This document shows positions 60,959 through 64,000 of a stretch of DNA of 64,000 nt, in pieces. The notes beneath the pieces were generated by a model. That model did not search any database. It saw only the letters and a list, made by a program, of their open reading frames with translations, and had not been told where the DNA came from. The position numbers were made by a program, and so were the translations under genes. Numbering within the stretch: position 1 is the stretch's first letter; every line of letters begins with the position of its first letter. This DNA is from Sipunculus nudus (Eukaryota > Annelida > Sipuncula > Golfingiida > Sipunculidae): positions 7,420,741 through 7,484,740 of the forward strand of contig CM049318.1 in the NCBI GenBank assembly GCA_026874595.1. The letters are read 5' to 3'.

Positions 60959-61828
60959 TGTTACCTTTGTCATGGAAACTAATATCAACACATCACGTAT
61001 GCGTGATGAACATAAATTTATTTTGTAATGGAGAAAAAAATCAGATTCTGTAACACTAGGCAGTGTGAAATGTCTAAAGGAATGAATAAAGAAGTCGGTT
61101 GTTTTTTGTTAACAAAAAACTATAATTTATTCTTAAAACAACCCTAACATTACAATACACCAAATAAATACAATACACAGTACAACAACAGTATAACAGC
61201 ATATCAATATAATCACACAGCCTAATAAACAAAGTGCACAGTACCTGGATACCAACACTGTCCCAGCGACAAGTCCTTGAAAGCATATAATTCAGATGAA
61301 GAGTTCACACAAATCTTCTCAAAGAATAACAGTCCAGTTCATTCACAAAATCAACCCGCCGTAATCCCAAAGTGAAGTTCCTGTCATAATCCCGAAAGCA
61401 AACTGAAGACTCTATAAGATCCGTCACAAATCCAGAAGAAAATCTGAAGAAAATCTATAATTGCCGCACTTATCGGAATAGGTCCCACTGACTGACTTAC
61501 ACGCTTCTGTGTCCCCTGGAATTTTCTCTCATCTCTCTCTCGGTCTCTTTATATAACTTTTCACCTCAAGCCGAGAACTTTCCATTTCTCGAACAATCTA
61601 GAGAACGCAATAGTACACACGTTACAGGAAACATCCAGAACAACGAACCCGTGTCTTTATATACCAGGGTTAACACGTGAGCCGGCCCGGCTCGGCCAGG
61701 CGAGAAAGCCTCAGACTACCATGACCGCATGACCCCACGCATGGGCCGGACTATGCCGTCATAGCAACAGACAACGCTAGCGTGGAACAAACACACTGCT
61801 GCATAGAATAAAAGAGACATCTATAACA
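60959..61828 (-). mobile_element. Solo LTR 3, immediately downstream of copy E
   Basis: About 870 bp, similar to LTRs 1 and 2: CACATCACGTATGCGTGATGA, AACACTAGGCAGTGTGAAATG, GAATGAATAAAGAAGT and ACATTACAATACAC are shared. Ends are TGTTAC and TATAACA; the 4-bp flanks do not match, so the duplication has decayed or the ends have shifted. Its AATAAA at about 61084 (plus strand) could act as the polyadenylation signal of copy E. Confidence 0.65.
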
Positions 61829-64000
61829 TCTTTCAATTAACATTATCTTTCAATTATTTGAGATCTCGTTGCTACTTGAAAGTTCTAGAACTGATCTGAA
61901 CATATAATTTCCGATAGCAATGTTTGACAAACACAATATATGTATTTCACCACCTGTGCCGTATGTAAATCAGGCTCTCCGCCCTATTGGACCCAAACAA
62001 GGAGAAAAAAGGATGGCGATTTCGATATGACAAACATAGAAAAAATACTATACCGTATGCTTACGACGGGCACATTTATGTAATGCTTACTTTGAGGAGA
62101 TCGAAAAGCAAAATTAGTGATATAATGGGTGACTTAGTGAGTGTTCAATAAATGAAAAAAAAGCTTGCTCTGCAAACGACTGCTAGACAGTGATCATTTG
62201 AGTTTTTCCGGTCTCAGCCTGATGAGTTTATGCCATGGGGATACGTTTTTTTAAATTCAAAAACTGATAAATGATGCAAATTCACGAAACATTTTTCAAA
62301 ATCATGAAACATGCATCTTCTCCTTTATTTCTTTACCCATTTTTAATTATTGTTTGTTTTCTGATTAGGTTTGGGATGGGCTTTGAAATTCTACACAGAA
62401 TTTGGATCTGGTAGATGCGGCCCTCTGAGATACAAATTTAAGTGATGAAAAATTCATGCGAGGCACTGGGGGGAATATTTTATGTTGCAGAGGTGCCCAT
62501 TAACCACTAGGTTAACGCCTTTCTGTCTGTCTCCGACGGGCAAACACGTGCACGGAAAGGCATTTTTTTTATTTTGTACCAATTTGTACCATTGGACAGG
62601 TGGACAGCCAGATGTTTTTCCACATGAGTACCTGATAAGTAGTAACAAAAACTACACAAAAACGAAACCGACACTTTTTTATCCTTCTTTTACGTCCTTT
62701 TTTCCTAGGAAATATTTTATACATTCCGGCATTTAGGCCCTCATCTCCTATAACTTCGTGAACAATCAGTTTGCTATGATTGTAGGATGCATTTTTAGCG
62801 GAAAGGCAAGTTTTTCTGCTGAAAAAGTAACTTGTATTATTGCCTTTTTCCAATGATCCCTGTTTCAGGCATAATTGTAATTTACTATTACAGAATGATT
62901 TTCAAATAAAGTTGCTGCAACCAGCTCTACATTTTAATTCCAACACTAGTTTGGACATAAATCCACAACTACATAATATTTATTTCCATAAACATGTTAA
63001 TAAAAGTAGTCAGCGCATGCTTCCAAAAAAAACTTTCGTGACTCTATTTCACGACCTTGCATGTATTCGAAATCGAACCCGTTCTCCTACACAATGGTAG
63101 AATCGTAGGAGGACTGTTGTAAAATTTTACATTTTTATTAACATTCACACGATCATCTTTACTCAACAGGCAACTTCAGACCGGTGTCGTAACCATAACC
63201 TGAAATTGTAAATATGACGTTATTGCTTCCATGACGTTAATTCCATGTATGCTTTACAGCGGCAAAGGGAATACGATGGAATTTTCACTTTACACATTAA
63301 AAAAAAAAATATTCGAATGAAAACACATGCTTTTGCAGCAGTGACCCGCCTTACATCATCTCGTATAGGCTGTCGCTATCTGTAATGAGTCCTGCTAATT
63401 ATCCAATAATGAAGTATACTTGTATTTTCGTGTGGATATTTTGGAGAAATTGCATCGGGAAACCAGCATTAAAATATTATCTCGGGTTTATGGTGACAGA
63501 TCCATCCAAAACAAAAAAGTCATCGAAATACCAGGAGAACAATATGAGTTATTTTATGGAAAAATATTATTAACCACAGCCTCGCGGGCGAGGATAATCA
63601 GAAGGTCTATGGCCTAAGCTTACCACTTAAGTCATACAGAGTAAAGGATTTTTGACTAATGCACAGCTTTCACTGCTGTGGTATGTTTTCTGCCTCAGTC
63701 ATTTGATGTTAATGAGCCCAGGATAATAGAGAAAAATACAGCCACCACGGGTGTCGTATACATTTGTATATATTTAGAAAACCTAACCTACCCTGGCACA
63801 CTTGTGAACCACATGACCATGACAGATGAGCTGGGCCGGCACGGATATTGGGAAATGTTCTTTCCCACATCCATCTTTGTGTCTCTTGCTGATGTGTGCT
63901 GTTTAAGCTACCCTCATAGACATGTTCTCTCCTGAGGAAAAACAAAACTAAAGGTACGAAACCCGATATCTTACCTTCATAAACTAAAGGATATTCCTTG
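61829..64000. other. Terminal intergenic region, no supported gene
   Basis: AT-rich. At about 63070-63115 the minus strand contains a B-box-like GGGTTCGATTTC after TAGGAGAAC, which may be a SINE or tRNA-like remnant. Frames at 62380-63945 are short and have no recognisable domains. Confidence 0.4.

Overview
The window looks like repeat-rich nuclear DNA from an invertebrate animal, most plausibly a marine mollusc. Reasons: coding exons are split by GT-AG introns, intergenic DNA is AT-rich and full of satellites, microsatellites, MITE-like elements, tRNA-derived SINEs and LTR/LINE remnants, and nothing resembles a bacterial operon. The taxonomic guess is inference; no species-diagnostic gene is present.

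The only recognisable host protein family is a head-to-tail, plus-strand array of five related two-exon genes at about 15.0-17.2, 21.8-23.5, 31.5-36.6, 53.9-54.6 and 57.1-60.9 kb. They belong to the metal-dependent cyclase / bacterial-type kynurenine formamidase / isatin hydrolase family. Exon 1 encodes a signal peptide and the N-terminal strand. A phase-2 intron follows, and exon 2 carries the HGGSH-x-D-x-P-x-HF metal and catalytic motif, the rest of the fold and (except in copy A) a hydrophobic C-terminal tail like a GPI-anchor signal. I name them A-E in order. Only E (57095-60913) reads through intact (294 aa). A, B and C each have different premature stops, B also has a 13-bp duplication, and D is a heavily decayed exon 2. 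The picture is an expanded extracellular enzyme family in active birth and death, with mobile DNA inserted in and around it.

Layout: 1-6240 is a 58-bp satellite with higher-order structure. 6.5-10.7 kb holds a duplicated tRNA-like element, a CGTCGTG run, a degenerate repeat of about 175 bp and a 278-bp tandem array. 10.7-14.5 kb is featureless. 15-36.6 kb holds cyclase copies A-C, a pair of TTAA-flanked MITEs, a SINE, a 43-bp minisatellite and two solo LTRs in copy C's intron. 40.4-52.3 kb is a decayed Ty3/Gypsy-like element split inside its RNase H region by a 10,764-bp DNA element with terminal inverted repeats and a TA target duplication; that insert carries its own G-tract minisatellite and nested MITEs. 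53.9-61.8 kb holds copies D and E, a LINE 3' fragment, a 21-bp repeat open on both strands, a SINE and a third LTR starting 46 bp after copy E's stop. 61.8-64 kb is largely featureless.

The most interesting items are the secreted, apparently GPI-anchored cyclase array with its independent lesions and the large inverted-repeat element with exact borders.
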